From contig NZ_FOBW01000002.1 in assembly GCF_900109925.1 (NCBI RefSeq), forward strand, positions 1 through 64,000: 64,000 bases of DNA. The letters run 5' to 3'. Shown piece by piece: positions 46,566 to 55,760 of this stretch. The first letter of the stretch is position 1. Every line of letters starts with the position of its first letter. The position numbers and the translations under genes were made by a program. The DNA is from Mesobacillus persicus (GTDB taxonomy: Bacteria > Bacillota > Bacilli > Bacillales > Cytobacillaceae). Below the pieces are notes generated by a model that saw only the letters and a program-made list of their open reading frames with translations, was not told the origin of the DNA and made no database searches.

Positions 46566-48200
46566 TTAATGATTTTCGTCTAACACGTATTCTGCAATAT
46601 TTACAGCATGGTCACCGACTCGTTCAAGGTTGCTGACAATATCTACGAAAACAATCCCAGCTTGACCAGAACAGTTTCCTTCATTGATTCGGAGGATATG
46701 TTGTTTTCTTAGTGATCTCTCCATTTTATCGATTTCTTCTTCTTTCTTTACTACCTTAGCAGCGATTGTTCGATCGTTTTGATCAAGCGCTTGTAAAGCA
46801 TTATTAACCGTCGAAATCGTAAGTGCAAACATTTCGTCAAGATCGCCCATAGCGGTATCTGTCATTTTAACTTTATTTGCTTGCTGATACTCAACAAGCT
46901 CGATAATATTTTCAAAATGGTCACCAATCCGCTCTATATCACGAACTGTATCCATCAGATTCCCATGTTCCTCTGACTCCACTTTTGAAAGGGAGCTAGT
47001 CGAGAGCAAAACAAGGTAATCAGTGATTTTTCTATCAAGATTATTAATTGCATCCTCTAATTGATAAGCTGCCCCCGAGTGCTTTGTATTCTTTGTTTTT
47101 AAGAACTGATTCGTTTCCTCAAGCCCTTGAACAGCAAATTTCCCCATACGCAAAACTTCTTCCTTGGCTTGTCCAAGTGCAATTGATGGAGATTGTTCAA
47201 TGAAGATTGGATCGAGATGCTGGGCTTTATATTCTACAATGGAATCTTGCCCTGGAATTAACTTTGTCACGATATAAGCTAACACCGCAATAAACGGCAA
47301 TTGAAGCAATGTGTTTGAAGCATTAAATATCCCATGCGCAAACGCAATCGTCATTTCTGGATTTAAATTCATGGCCTCTTGAATCATGAGAATGAGGCTC
47401 GTAAATGGTTTTAAGAGAAGCAAAAAGATAACTGTCCCAATTAAGTTGAAAAGAACATGGGTTGCAGCAGCACGACGGGCAGCAACAGATGTGCCAATGG
47501 CTGCAAGAATGGCTGTAATTGTTGTACCAATGTTATCACCAAACAGAACTGGCAAAGCGGCATTTAAGGTTACGAGACCTTCGCCAAATAATTCCTGAAG
47601 AATCCCAATTGTTGCACTAGAACTTTGGACAATGACAGTAAAGAGAGTTCCGACCACAACACCTAATATAGGGTTTGTACTCATTTGAACCGTAAGTTCA
47701 TGGAAAGCTTCCACACCACGCAGTGGCTTCATCCCAGCGCCCATTAGTTCAAGTCCATAGAATAAGGCACCAAACCCAAAGACAAGCTGACCGACGTTAT
47801 GTATTTTCTTACTCTTAAAGAAGAACAAAAGAATAGCACCGGCTGCAATAATTGGTAATGCGTACGCGCCAATATCAATACCAATGATAAAAGCAGTAAC
47901 AGTTGTTCCAATATTGGCTCCCATGATTACACCAATTGCTTGACGTAAAGTCATAAATCCTGCACTGACTAAACCAACCGTGATGGCCGTGGTTCCACTA
48001 CTTGTCTGTAACAATACCGTTACAAATATCCCAGCTAATACTCCCATTATCGGGTTTGTCGTGAACTTATCCAATATATCTCTTAGGCGATCACCTGCAG
48101 ATCTTTGTAGTCCGTCCCCCATGTATTTTATCCCGAATAGGAAAATACCAAGGCCGCCCAAAAATTCAAACAGCATTTGTTGTACATTCAATTCCATCAT
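46566..48200 (-). CDS. Na/Pi cotransporter with C-terminal PhoU domain
   Basis: A 544-residue NptA/PNaS-family sodium-phosphate symporter. Two inverted Na_Pi_cotrans repeats (about 1-150 and 165-310) carry QTSSGTTAITVGL and QSSSATIGILQ, the signature QSSS-type motifs. The C-terminal 200 residues are a PhoU-like helical domain with DIERIGDHFENI and NLERVGDHAVNIAE. ATG 48200 or 48197 follows AGGGG. It is a second phosphate route beside Pst, about 8 kb away. Confidence 0.94.
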   Translation of the reverse strand: MMELNVQQMLFEFLGGLGIFLFGIKYMGDGLQRSAGDRLRDILDKFTTNPIMGVLAGIFVTVLLQTSSGTTAITVGLVSAGFMTLRQAIGVIMGANIGTTVTAFIIGIDIGAYALPIIAAGAILLFFFKSKKIHNVGQLVFGFGALFYGLELMGAGMKPLRGVEAFHELTVQMSTNPILGVVVGTLFTVIVQSSSATIGILQELFGEGLVTLNAALPVLFGDNIGTTITAILAAIGTSVAARRAAATHVLFNLIGTVIFLLLLKPFTSLILMIQEAMNLNPEMTIAFAHGIFNASNTLLQLPFIAVLAYIVTKLIPGQDSIVEYKAQHLDPIFIEQSPSIALGQAKEEVLRMGKFAVQGLEETNQFLKTKNTKHSGAAYQLEDAINNLDRKITDYLVLLSTSSLSKVESEEHGNLMDTVRDIERIGDHFENIIELVEYQQANKVKMTDTAMGDLDEMFALTISTVNNALQALDQNDRTIAAKVVKKEEEIDKMERSLRKQHILRINEGNCSGQAGIVFVDIVSNLERVGDHAVNIAEYVLDENH

Positions 48201-48290
48201 TTCAACCCCTAGAATTTTTTCGACTAGTTTCAGCAAACCTCTACATTATGAAAGATTTACTAGGGAATTGTAAACATTTTTTTAAGCAAA

Positions 48291-48337
48291 TTTACAATAC
48301 CTTAACATTTCGAAAGAAATATTACAAAATTATTACA
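48291..48337 (+). promoter_or_regulatory. Possible Pho-box-like repeats
   Basis: On the plus strand TTTACA/TTAACA (48291, 48302) and ATTACA/ATTACA (48321, 48332) form two pairs, each at 11-bp spacing, but the pairs are offset by 19 bp. They lie between the divergent Na/Pi gene and yqgB. PhoP binding is possible; sequence similarity only. Confidence 0.4.
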
Positions 48338-48416
48338 AGGAAATCCATTTAACTTGTGAAACCTTACCTATCAAGATACAATTAAACCCGTTAATTATGA
48401 TAAAGGGTGTGGTTCC

Positions 48417-49202
48417 ATGAATATTTTTGTTCAGTTTTTTAAAAGCATTTACTCACCAAAAGACATCGCATCATTCCGTTTACAGGGAATTGGGAAAACC
48501 ATCTTATATGTCTTTTTACTTTCAGCAATATCCGTCTTTCCTACGATTTATTTTTCAAACACAGCAATTAAAGAAGCTGTAAGTGTGATAGAGGAAACGA
48601 TAAAAGAAGATCTCCCGGATTTTCAAATTGAGAACGGATTGCTTACTTCCACAGAAAATGAGCCAATTCTGATTACTAAAGGAGATTTCTCAATTATCTT
48701 CGACTCGTCCGGAACGATGGATACTTCGAATGTGACAACAGGAGATACCCTTGCTCTTCTTAAGCAAGAAATGGTGTTAATTGCAGGTGGAGAAGCAAAT
48801 TCCATCCCTTATTCTATGCTAGGAGCACAAACCACTACTAAGCAAGAAATTGAAACTTTCATTGACGGCTCAGATTCAGCTTTAGCAATATTTTTGCCCA
48901 TTTTTTCTCTCGCTATTTACCTTTTTACTAGTGGCATTGGGTTTATTGAAATTTCCATTATTGCTTTATTTGGTCTCCTCCTTAAAAATCTTGTTGGGAA
49001 ACCCCTTCAATATCGACATCTTTGGCGAATGGCTGCCTACAGTGTAACACTCCCTACTGTCTTTTTTACAATCATGTCTTTGCTTCAGGTACATGTACCA
49101 TTCGGGTCTTTAATAAATTGGTTCGTCAGTCTTACCGTGCTACTTCTTGCGATTCAAGAAGTACCACACTCAAAAGAACCCGAACTTGTTGATAATGAAT
49201 AA
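48417..49202 (+). CDS. yqgB: DUF1189 membrane protein YqgB
   Basis: A 261-residue protein of the DUF1189 family: N-terminal helix (about 25-45), a large extracytoplasmic domain (about 50-150) and several C-terminal helices (about 155-250), with a short acidic tail. Its function is unknown. The ATG has AAAGGGTG upstream. Divergent from the Na/Pi gene. Confidence 0.9.
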   Translation: MNIFVQFFKSIYSPKDIASFRLQGIGKTILYVFLLSAISVFPTIYFSNTAIKEAVSVIEETIKEDLPDFQIENGLLTSTENEPILITKGDFSIIFDSSGTMDTSNVTTGDTLALLKQEMVLIAGGEANSIPYSMLGAQTTTKQEIETFIDGSDSALAIFLPIFSLAIYLFTSGIGFIEISIIALFGLLLKNLVGKPLQYRHLWRMAAYSVTLPTVFFTIMSLLQVHVPFGSLINWFVSLTVLLLAIQEVPHSKEPELVDNE

Positions 49203-49209
49203 TGGTCCT

Positions 49210-49239
49210 ACTGCATTCAAATATGGATGCAGTTTTTTG
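49210..49239 (+). terminator. Terminator after yqgB
   Basis: Stem ACTGCAT/ATGCAGT, 10-nt loop, then seven bases nearly all T. It lies inside the extended open frame upstream of yqfZ, which supports the later yqfZ start. Confidence 0.85.
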
Positions 49240-49298
49240 TTCTAACTCTAGTGTTTTATGCATATAAATGGACAAACCTTACGATGGAGGATTGTTCA

Positions 49299-49625
49299 AT
49301 GAAAAAACTAGCAGGATTCCTATTTATTGTTCTCATATTGTTTTCTATATACAATGATCTTAGTTACGGTAGTCTTCCAACAGCAGTTAGTACCAATAAA
49401 ATTGAAGCCAAAACAGTCGTTAAGGAAAGCGTCCCCTACTTTGAATATAAAATTCTTCCAGGGGATACGGTTTTGTCTGTATTAGAAAAAAACTTAGATG
49501 GACCGCTTCCTGTATCTATTACAAAAGCTGTTGAGGATTTTCAGGATTTAAACAACAATATTGAACCAACAGCCATTAATATTGGAAAAACCTATAAGTT
49601 TCCCGAGTATCCCCAAGGACAATAG
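49299..49625 (+). CDS. yqfZ: YqfZ-like LysM-domain protein
   Basis: A 108-residue protein with an N-terminal signal or anchor (KKLAGFLFIVLILFSI) and a C-terminal LysM-like domain (about 50-105) beginning YKILPGDTVLSVLE and ending NIGKTYKFPEY. LysM binds peptidoglycan, so it probably acts at the wall or in spores. ATG 49299 follows GGAGG; the frame extends to 49227, but a terminator lies there. It lies 102 bp before ispG. Confidence 0.85.
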   Translation: MKKLAGFLFIVLILFSIYNDLSYGSLPTAVSTNKIEAKTVVKESVPYFEYKILPGDTVLSVLEKNLDGPLPVSITKAVEDFQDLNNNIEPTAINIGKTYKFPEYPQGQ

Positions 49626-49650
49626 CAAAGGCTACAAAAGTGAACTTTTC

Positions 49651-49680
49651 TTGTCAAGGTTGACTATAGCCTGATAAAAT
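49651..49680 (+). promoter_or_regulatory. Candidate SigA promoter for ispG
   Basis: TTGTCA (49651-49656), an 18-bp spacer and TAAAAT (49675-49680), 47 bp before the TTG start. Confidence 0.5.
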
Positions 49681-49727
49681 AAAAATGGATATGTTTGAAT
49701 TTCTTTTCTTAAAGGAGCGAATCACTG

Positions 49728-50825
49728 TTGAGTGAAATAATACACCGTACCAAAACACGCCCTGTTCGCGTGGGCAATTTAACAATCGGTGGCAACAATG
49801 AAGTCGTCATTCAGAGTATGACGACAACCAAAACACATGATGTTGAGGCAACTGTTGCTGAAATATTGCGTCTAGAAGAAGCTGGATGCCAGGTTGTACG
49901 AGTAGCATGTCCCGACGAACGGGCAGCCAATGCTATATCTGAAATTAAAAAACGAATCAATATTCCTTTGGTCGTCGACATCCATTTCGACTATAAATTA
50001 GCGTTAAAAGCAATTGAAGGCGGCGCTGATAAAATCAGAATTAATCCAGGAAATATCGGAAGAAGAGAGAAAGTTGAAGCTGTTGTTAAAGCAGCAAAAG
50101 AACGTGGGATCCCTATTCGTATCGGGGTCAATGCCGGATCACTTGAAAAACGGATACTAGATAAATATGGGTATCCTACTGCTGACGGCATGGTTGAAAG
50201 CGCCCTGCATCATATAAAAATACTTGAGGATTTAGATTTCCACGACATTATTGTTTCTATGAAGGCATCAGATGTAAATCTAGCCATTGAAGCTTACACA
50301 AAGGCTGCGCAAGCCTTTGACTATCCTCTACACCTCGGAATAACCGAATCGGGCACACTGTTTGCTGGTACAGTAAAAAGTGCGGCAGGACTTGGAGCCA
50401 TCCTAAGTAAAGGAATTGGAAACACTGTACGTATCTCCTTGAGTGCGGATCCTGTCGAAGAGGTTAAAGTGGCCAGAGAACTTTTAAAATCATTTGGCCT
50501 CGCTGCTAATGCGGCTACACTTATTTCTTGTCCGACATGTGGTCGAATCGAAATTGACTTGATTTCAATTGCTAACGAAGTTGAGGAATACATTTCAAAG
50601 ATAAAAGCACCTATTAAGGTTGCTGTACTAGGATGCGCAGTTAACGGTCCAGGTGAAGCTCGCGAAGCTGATATCGGAATTGCGGGGGCTCGCGGGGAAG
50701 GTCTGCTTTTCCGTCACGGAAAAACGGTAAGGAAAGTTCCAGAAGACCAATTGGTTGAGGAATTAAAAAAAGAAATCGATAAAATTGCTGAAGAAAAACT
50801 TATTGAAATGGCAGAACGAAAATAA
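49728..50825 (+). CDS. ispG: HMBPP synthase (GcpE)
   Basis: (E)-4-hydroxy-3-methylbut-2-enyl-diphosphate synthase of the MEP isoprenoid pathway, 365 residues. Strong start [22 protein letters not shown]. The [4Fe-4S] ligands lie in SCPTCGR and [11 protein letters not shown]. It uses a TTG start, 6 nt after AAAGGAGCG. The second pathway gene, ispH, is 7.4 kb downstream on the same strand. Confidence 0.97.
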   Translation: MSEIIHRTKTRPVRVGNLTIGGNNEVVIQSMTTTKTHDVEATVAEILRLEEAGCQVVRVACPDERAANAISEIKKRINIPLVVDIHFDYKLALKAIEGGADKIRINPGNIGRREKVEAVVKAAKERGIPIRIGVNAGSLEKRILDKYGYPTADGMVESALHHIKILEDLDFHDIIVSMKASDVNLAIEAYTKAAQAFDYPLHLGITESGTLFAGTVKSAAGLGAILSKGIGNTVRISLSADPVEEVKVARELLKSFGLAANAATLISCPTCGRIEIDLISIANEVEEYISKIKAPIKVAVLGCAVNGPGEAREADIGIAGARGEGLLFRHGKTVRKVPEDQLVEELKKEIDKIAEEKLIEMAERK

Positions 50826-50833
50826 TATATTAG

Positions 50834-50866
50834 AAAAGGCCCGGAAACCCGGGCCTTTTTTTTTGC
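50834..50866. terminator. Bidirectional terminator ispG/yqfX
   Basis: Stem AAAAGGCCCGG/CCGGGCCTTTT, 4-nt loop and nine Ts. Confidence 0.94.
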
Positions 50867-50882
50867 TCCCTTTGAAGTGAAC

Positions 50883-51395
50883 TCAATAAAACGGCAAAAC
50901 AAACATCCCAATAATAATCGAAACAGCACCTATTCCGATTGCCCAGGTAGCTAGCCCTTTGGCTCCACCACGATTTCTCGCAATGAAACCAAGAACAACA
51001 CCTGTTATGCCAAGAACAACAGGTAAAACAAACAATGAAAGGATTGAAATCGCCAGAGCGGAAATGCCTACAATACCAGCTCTTGCTTTCATCGTTTCTT
51101 GGTCTCCTGTTTCTACATCACGGTCACGACCTAAGCTGACAGGAGCTGCAATCTCAGCAGCCGTTTCCTCACGGTAGCTCGTCTCTGTCTCTTGAGACAT
51201 ATCCGCTTGAGAAGCTGTGTTCATTCCCGATACTTGGTTATAGTCAACGTTATTTTCTCGGGGCAAGGCTAATCCTAACGGAGTAGTAGCAGAAGCCCCT
51301 GTACCTTCTTTATTAATGTCGTTATCAAGCATATTTTGTTCAGGCTCGTTCAAATACTCGGGTTTATCCTGGTTTCGATTTTCGTCTGCCATCAT
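50883..51395 (-). CDS. yqfX: YqfX-like membrane protein
   Basis: A 170-residue protein with a long hydrophilic, Asn/Glu/Thr-rich N-terminus (about 1-100, likely disordered) and two C-terminal hydrophobic helices (about 105-135 and 145-168) separated by ARNRGGAKGLATW. Its function is unknown. It starts at one of two adjacent ATG codons (51395/51392) after GAGGGA. Position beside ispG matches yqfX. Confidence 0.85.
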   Translation of the reverse strand: MMADENRNQDKPEYLNEPEQNMLDNDINKEGTGASATTPLGLALPRENNVDYNQVSGMNTASQADMSQETETSYREETAAEIAAPVSLGRDRDVETGDQETMKARAGIVGISALAISILSLFVLPVVLGITGVVLGFIARNRGGAKGLATWAIGIGAVSIIIGMFVLPFY

Positions 51396-51553
51396 AATCC
51401 CTCGCTTTCATAGTGGAGCATTTATATTGTCTGCGAGAAAGCAACTTTTTACGATGTCAATATCTGTCTAAAAAGGACAGATATTTCTTCAAACGGTTCC
51501 AATCATCTGGTAAGATTATCAGGGAAAAGAATTTTAACAGGGGAGATTAACAA

Positions 51554-52120
51554 ATGACAAAGCGTTTTGGTATCGACATCGACGGAACCGTTACTTGCCC
51601 AGCTTCCATGGTTCCTTTTTTAAATGAAGCATTTAATTTAAATATTTCACTTAAAGATATAAAACAATATGATTTAATGCCCCTTGTTTCCGTATCCAAA
51701 GAAGAATTCGCTGAATGGTTTACAAAAAATGAGCCAAAGATTTATTCGAACTCTCCGATGGCAAAAGGAGCAAAAGAAATATTAGATGATTGGGCAAAAA
51801 CAAATGAGTTGTTTTTCATTAGTGCAAGAGGCCAGCAGTTGCTCAACGTTACGGCTGAATGGTTTAATGTCCATAACATTGATTATGATCATATAGAACT
51901 TATAGGTAGCCATGATAAGGTGGCATCAGCGAAAAAATATAATGTAGACATCTTTTTTGAAGACAAGCACGATAATGCCGTGACCATTCATGAAGAATGC
52001 CAAATTCCAGTCATCCTATTCAATACTCCCTATAATCAGGATCCCATTCCAGAAGGTGTGATTCGCGTGAATAATTGGTATGAAGCCAATAATTGGGTTA
52101 ATAACTGGCTACAGAAATAA
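51554..52120 (+). CDS. yqfW: Putative HAD-type nucleotidase YqfW
   Basis: HAD-superfamily phosphatase of the 5'(3')-deoxyribonucleotidase type, 188 residues. The nucleophile motif GIDIDGTVT supplies the Asp pair, FFISARGQQ is motif II, and DIFFEDKHDNA gives motif IV aspartates. The substrate is not shown. ATG 51554 follows GGGGAG. Confidence 0.88.
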   Translation: MTKRFGIDIDGTVTCPASMVPFLNEAFNLNISLKDIKQYDLMPLVSVSKEEFAEWFTKNEPKIYSNSPMAKGAKEILDDWAKTNELFFISARGQQLLNVTAEWFNVHNIDYDHIELIGSHDKVASAKKYNVDIFFEDKHDNAVTIHEECQIPVILFNTPYNQDPIPEGVIRVNNWYEANNWVNNWLQK

Positions 52121-52123
52121 TTA

Positions 52124-52158
52124 AAAGGTCCATCCCCATCGGATGGACCTTTCTTTTT
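52124..52158 (+). terminator. Terminator after yqfW
   Basis: Stem AAAGGTCCATCC/GGATGGACCTTT, 5-nt loop, then T-rich sequence. Confidence 0.93.
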
Positions 52159-52189
52159 TATTTAGTTAACCCTGATATTAGATATTGTG

Positions 52190-52315
52190 GTCGTTCTTTG
52201 ACTTCAACTGACGGACCGAAGCGACTCAAGGGGCTAGGCGCTGCAACTGACTGGATCACCCGCACGCCCCGCGAAAACAAGCGCCTGGAGTGGAAACCAA
52301 CTTTACTTGTTTAAT
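52190..52315. repeat. GC-rich intergenic repeat, inverted relative of 24484-24797
   Basis: In reverse complement it reads CACTCCAGGCGC, then CGCGGGGCGTGCGGGTGA, then CAGCGCCTAGCCCCTTGAGT followed by CGCTTC. These blocks are in the same order as in the repeat at 24510-24600, which has a few substitutions. Confidence 0.8.
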
Positions 52316-52323
52316 GAAGCCTT

Positions 52324-52752
52324 TTAACTAAAACACTCCGGACACTTTCCATAAATTTCAAACTTATGTCCAGACACATCATACCCTTTTAAACTTTCGC
52401 TAAGCGCACTCATCGGACAAGTTTCAATTTCTTTTGTTTTTCCACAGTCTAAGCAGATAAAATGATGATGATGATGATGCGCTTGATGTGAGCAAGCAAA
52501 TCGAAAATGTTTTTCGCCTGAAAGCTCAGTCATTTCTAGGATTCCCAAATCAACAAACACAGAGAGGTTCCGGTAAATAGTGTCAAAACTTAAACCAGGG
52601 TAATGTATTTTTAACTTGTCTAACACATCTCGGGCTGTTAGATATTTTTCATGATCAGAGAAAAGCTGAAGCATCTCCTCCCTTTTCCCTGTGTGTTTAT
52701 ACCCGGCATCCTTCAAGAGATCCATTGCTTCATTTACATTCAATTCACTCAC
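52324..52752 (-). CDS. zur: Zinc uptake regulator Zur (Fur family)
   Basis: A 142-residue Fur-family repressor. The winged helix is about residues 1-85. A His-rich stretch ([10 protein letters not shown]) is followed by the structural zinc cysteines CLDC and CPEC. It is the last gene of znuC-znuB-zur, 4 nt after znuB, so it would respond to zinc and feed back on its own operon. Zur rather than Fur or PerR is inferred from the operon and the operator. The start is GTG 52752 or TTG 52743. Confidence 0.9.
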   Translation of the reverse strand: MSELNVNEAMDLLKDAGYKHTGKREEMLQLFSDHEKYLTARDVLDKLKIHYPGLSFDTIYRNLSVFVDLGILEMTELSGEKHFRFACSHQAHHHHHHFICLDCGKTKEIETCPMSALSESLKGYDVSGHKFEIYGKCPECFS

Positions 52753-52756
52753 CCCA

Positions 52757-53599
52757 TTATATTGCTCTTCCTGAAGAAAGCTTTTTCATCAAGACAGTAA
52801 CCACTAAAATGAACACGGCAATCATAACAATTGTGCCACCTGGTGCTAAATCTAAATAATACGAAAGAAACAGGCCACCTAAAACGGAAGCTTCACCAAA
52901 GAGAACGGAATAGAAAATGGTTTGCTTAAAGCCTCGAGCAATGCGAATACTCGCTGCAACCGGCAATGTCATTAACGAAGAGACAAGTAGAATCCCAACA
53001 ATTCTCATTGATGCAGCAATGACTAATGCAACCATGACAATAAAAATAAAATGAATGGTCTTTGCAGCGATTCCTGTTGCCTTCGCGTATTCCTCGTCAA
53101 AGGAAAGTAGGAACAACTCTTTATAAATTAAAATAATTGTAAGGATAACAAAAACACTTATTACAACAATTGTCCATAAATCTACCCTACTTACAGCACT
53201 AACACTTCCAAATAAATAGCTAAATAAATCTGTATTAAACCCGTCTGCAAGTGAGATAAAAATAACACCTAGTCCAATACCTCCAGAGAGGATAATTGGA
53301 ATCGCAAGCTCTTGATAATGCTTATATACCGTACGTAGTTTCTCAATTAATACAGCCCCGCCAACTGAAAAAGCCATTCCCATATAAAGTGGATTCAGAC
53401 CTAAGAAAAAGGTTGAATATTTTCCAAGAAATAAACTAGCTGCAATTCCAGCAAGTGTAACATGACTTAAAGCATCTGCAATTAACGAAAGCCGGCGAAC
53501 GACAATAAAGACCCCTAGTAAAGGGGCTATTGCACCGATTATAATCCCGGCAAGAAAGGCATTTTGCAAAAATTCATATTGAAGAATGCCTGAAATCAT
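52757..53599 (-). CDS. znuB: Zinc ABC transporter permease
   Basis: ABC-3 family permease, 280 residues with eight to nine hydrophobic segments, carrying [20 protein letters not shown] and the coupling region [19 protein letters not shown]. It overlaps znuC by 4 nt (ATGA). Zinc as substrate follows from the Zur box and zur in the operon. No substrate-binding lipoprotein gene is in the operon. Confidence 0.9.
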   Translation of the reverse strand: MISGILQYEFLQNAFLAGIIIGAIAPLLGVFIVVRRLSLIADALSHVTLAGIAASLFLGKYSTFFLGLNPLYMGMAFSVGGAVLIEKLRTVYKHYQELAIPIILSGGIGLGVIFISLADGFNTDLFSYLFGSVSAVSRVDLWTIVVISVFVILTIILIYKELFLLSFDEEYAKATGIAAKTIHFIFIVMVALVIAASMRIVGILLVSSLMTLPVAASIRIARGFKQTIFYSVLFGEASVLGGLFLSYYLDLAPGGTIVMIAVFILVVTVLMKKLSSGRAI

Positions 53600-54372
53600 G
53601 AGTGTGCCTCCTCGTGGTGATCATGCGATAAGAGCTGCACATCATGCCCATAAATCTCAGATACCCCTTTTACCTTTTGCTGCTCGAATTCACGCGATGT
53701 ACCATGGAAGAACAACTCTTTATTCAAACACGCAACATTGGTAACCTTATCCGAGATCGCCCCAATATCATGGGTGACCATTAGTAGAGTAATCCCTGTT
53801 TGATTTAAATGTGAGAGCATTTCATAGAAAGCTTGAACATTCTCTGCATCGACACCAACTGTTGGTTCATCAAGAATTAACAGCTCCGGCTGACTCACAA
53901 GTGCTCTTGCAATGAAAACTCGTTGTTGCTGTCCACCAGAAAGCTCCCCAATGTTTCGGTCTATAAATCTTTCCATTCCAACGGATGCAATGACTTTTTT
54001 TATTAATTCGGCTTCCTGCTTAGTTGAAAAGCGAAATAAGCCCATTTTTTTTGTTAAACCACTAGCAACTACCTCATATACGGTTGCCGGGAACCCAGTA
54101 TTAAAAGAATTGGCTTTTTGAGAGACAAACCCTATCTTTTGTTTCTCTCTAAAATGTCGGATGTCTTCCCCGAAAATTTTTATCTCCCCTTTTTGAGGTT
54201 TAACCAAGCCAAGAATTAATTTGAGCAAGGTTGATTTCCCTGAACCGTTTGGGCCGACAATTCCCAGGAAAGCTCCCTTCTGTATTGATAAATTGATATT
54301 CTCAAGAACGTTTTCACGATCATAACGATAAAAAACATTTTTTATTTCAATAATTGGAAGATTATTCTTCAC
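53596..54372 (-). CDS. znuC: Zinc ABC transporter ATP-binding protein
   Basis: ABC ATPase, 258 residues. Walker A GPNGSGKST, signature LSGGQQQRV, Walker B LLILDEPTVGVD and the H-loop MVTHD are intact. A His/Glu-rich tail (HDHHEEAH) may bind metal. Start GTG 54372, 5 nt after AGGTGG; GTG 54381 lies within that site. First gene of the operon, with a Zur box immediately upstream. Confidence 0.92.
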   Translation of the reverse strand: MKNNLPIIEIKNVFYRYDRENVLENINLSIQKGAFLGIVGPNGSGKSTLLKLILGLVKPQKGEIKIFGEDIRHFREKQKIGFVSQKANSFNTGFPATVYEVVASGLTKKMGLFRFSTKQEAELIKKVIASVGMERFIDRNIGELSGGQQQRVFIARALVSQPELLILDEPTVGVDAENVQAFYEMLSHLNQTGITLLMVTHDIGAISDKVTNVACLNKELFFHGTSREFEQQKVKGVSEIYGHDVQLLSHDHHEEAHS

Positions 54373-54386
54373 ATTAACCACCTACA

Positions 54387-54407
54387 AAATAAGAATCATT
54401 CCGATTT
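54387..54407 (-). promoter_or_regulatory. Zur box upstream of znuC
   Basis: Minus-strand AAATCGGAATGATTCTTATTT matches the B. subtilis Zur-box pattern AAATCGTAAT-N-ATTACGATTT at most positions. It ends 15 bp before the start codon. Confidence 0.75.
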
Positions 54408-54526
54408 ACTCACGTAGTATAACCCATGGGGGCAAAAATGTAAATAATAGAGCCTTTTGATGTATTTTTAAATCATGGTCACGATTAGGATGAAACGCTC
54501 ATACCTTACAATGAGGAGTGATGAGT

Positions 54527-54793
54527 ATGAAAATATTTGAAAACATCGTAAATCACAAGGTCAATAATATTACCGGGGAAGAACTCTTAAAATATGCAGA
54601 ACCATTTAAATTAGAAATTACAAAATCACAAGCCAATAAGATTGCCCAATACTTAAGAAGTACGAAGGTAAATATCTTCGATGATAAAGAACGTGTGGTC
54701 CTTGTTAAGGAGATTGCTAAAATTGCTGGACCAGAAACTGCAAAAGAAGTGAATAAACTGTTTGTCTTGTTTACAAAAGATAAAAAAAAATAA
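54527..54793 (+). CDS. yqfT: DUF2624 family protein YqfT
   Basis: An 88-residue, Lys-rich, helical soluble protein (MKIFENIVNHKVNNIT at the start, FTKDKKK at the end), matching DUF2624/YqfT. ATG 54527 lies 8 nt after GAGGAG; two in-frame codons before it overlap the site. Function unknown. Confidence 0.85.
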   Translation: MKIFENIVNHKVNNITGEELLKYAEPFKLEITKSQANKIAQYLRSTKVNIFDDKERVVLVKEIAKIAGPETAKEVNKLFVLFTKDKKK

Positions 54794-54798
54794 CAAGG

Positions 54799-54837
54799 CA
54801 AAAAAGCTGTGATGTACTACATCACAGCTTTTTTATA
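54799..54837. terminator. Bidirectional terminator yqfT/nfo
   Basis: Near-perfect palindrome with arms AAAAAGCTGTGATGTA and TACATCACAGCTTTTT and T-runs on both strands. Confidence 0.95.
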
Positions 54838-54842
54838 TAGGT

Positions 54843-55736
54843 TTATCCTTGTAGAATTTTATCTAACAAACCCTCATTAAATTGCTTGCTTCTTAACATT
54901 TCAATTTCATGAAGATACGGTGCTTTCTTACTGTTCTTATCTTCACCAACAAACGGCGTTTCCAAAATTTTCGGTATTTCCGCTAGTTGTGGATGGTGGA
55001 CAATATAATTTAATGCTTCAAACCCGATATGACCAAACCCAATGTTTTCATGTCTATCTTTTTTCGCTCCGCGAGGATTTTTACTATCATTAATATGAAG
55101 GACCTTTAACCGTTCTATCCCAACAATTTTATCGAATTCATTAAGTACCCCATCAAAATCCTCGACTATATTATATCCTGCATCATGAGTATGGCATGTG
55201 TCGAAACACACAGATAATTTATCGTTGTGAACCACACCATCAAAAATCATTGCTAACTCCTCGAAAGATTTCCCACATTCGGAGCCTTTCCCTGCCATCG
55301 TTTCTAGCGCGATTTGAACCTGGTCATTCTTGGTTAATACCTCATTCAATCCTTCAACAATCTTCTTAATTCCTTCTTCTGTTCCAGCTCCTACGTGAGC
55401 ACCTGGGTGTAGAACGATTTGTTTTGCTCCAATTGCTTCTGTACGATCGATTTCGCTCCGTAGGAACCGTACGCCTAAATCAAAGGTGTCTGGGTTTGTC
55501 GTATTCCCAATATTAATGATATAGGGCGCATGGACGACAATTTCATCAATCCCGTGTTCTTTTAAGAATTTCTGACCAACCTCTATATTTAGATCCTCAA
55601 TTTTTTTCCTTCTTGTGTTTTGTGGCGCCCCTGTATAAATCATAAATGTATTTGCACCATAGGATACCGCTTCTTCCCCTGCGGCAAGAAGCATTTTTTT
55701 CCCACTCATTGAAACATGTGAACCAATTTTAAGCAT
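54843..55736 (-). CDS. nfo: Endonuclease IV (AP endonuclease)
   Basis: Zinc-dependent AP endonuclease of base excision repair, 297 residues, TIM barrel. The family motifs [19 protein letters not shown] and [20 protein letters not shown], which supply zinc ligands, are intact. It lies 24 bp after cshB. In B. subtilis it acts in dormant and germinating spores. Confidence 0.97.
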   Translation of the reverse strand: MLKIGSHVSMSGKKMLLAAGEEAVSYGANTFMIYTGAPQNTRRKKIEDLNIEVGQKFLKEHGIDEIVVHAPYIINIGNTTNPDTFDLGVRFLRSEIDRTEAIGAKQIVLHPGAHVGAGTEEGIKKIVEGLNEVLTKNDQVQIALETMAGKGSECGKSFEELAMIFDGVVHNDKLSVCFDTCHTHDAGYNIVEDFDGVLNEFDKIVGIERLKVLHINDSKNPRGAKKDRHENIGFGHIGFEALNYIVHHPQLAEIPKILETPFVGEDKNSKKAPYLHEIEMLRSKQFNEGLLDKILQG

Positions 55737-55760
55737 TCCTTTGTCCCCCTTTGAAATCCA

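Noticed and set aside
52450-52500. Six-histidine run in zur as a cloning tag
   Set aside because: His-rich stretches before the CxxC are normal in Fur/Zur proteins and the flanking sequence is native.
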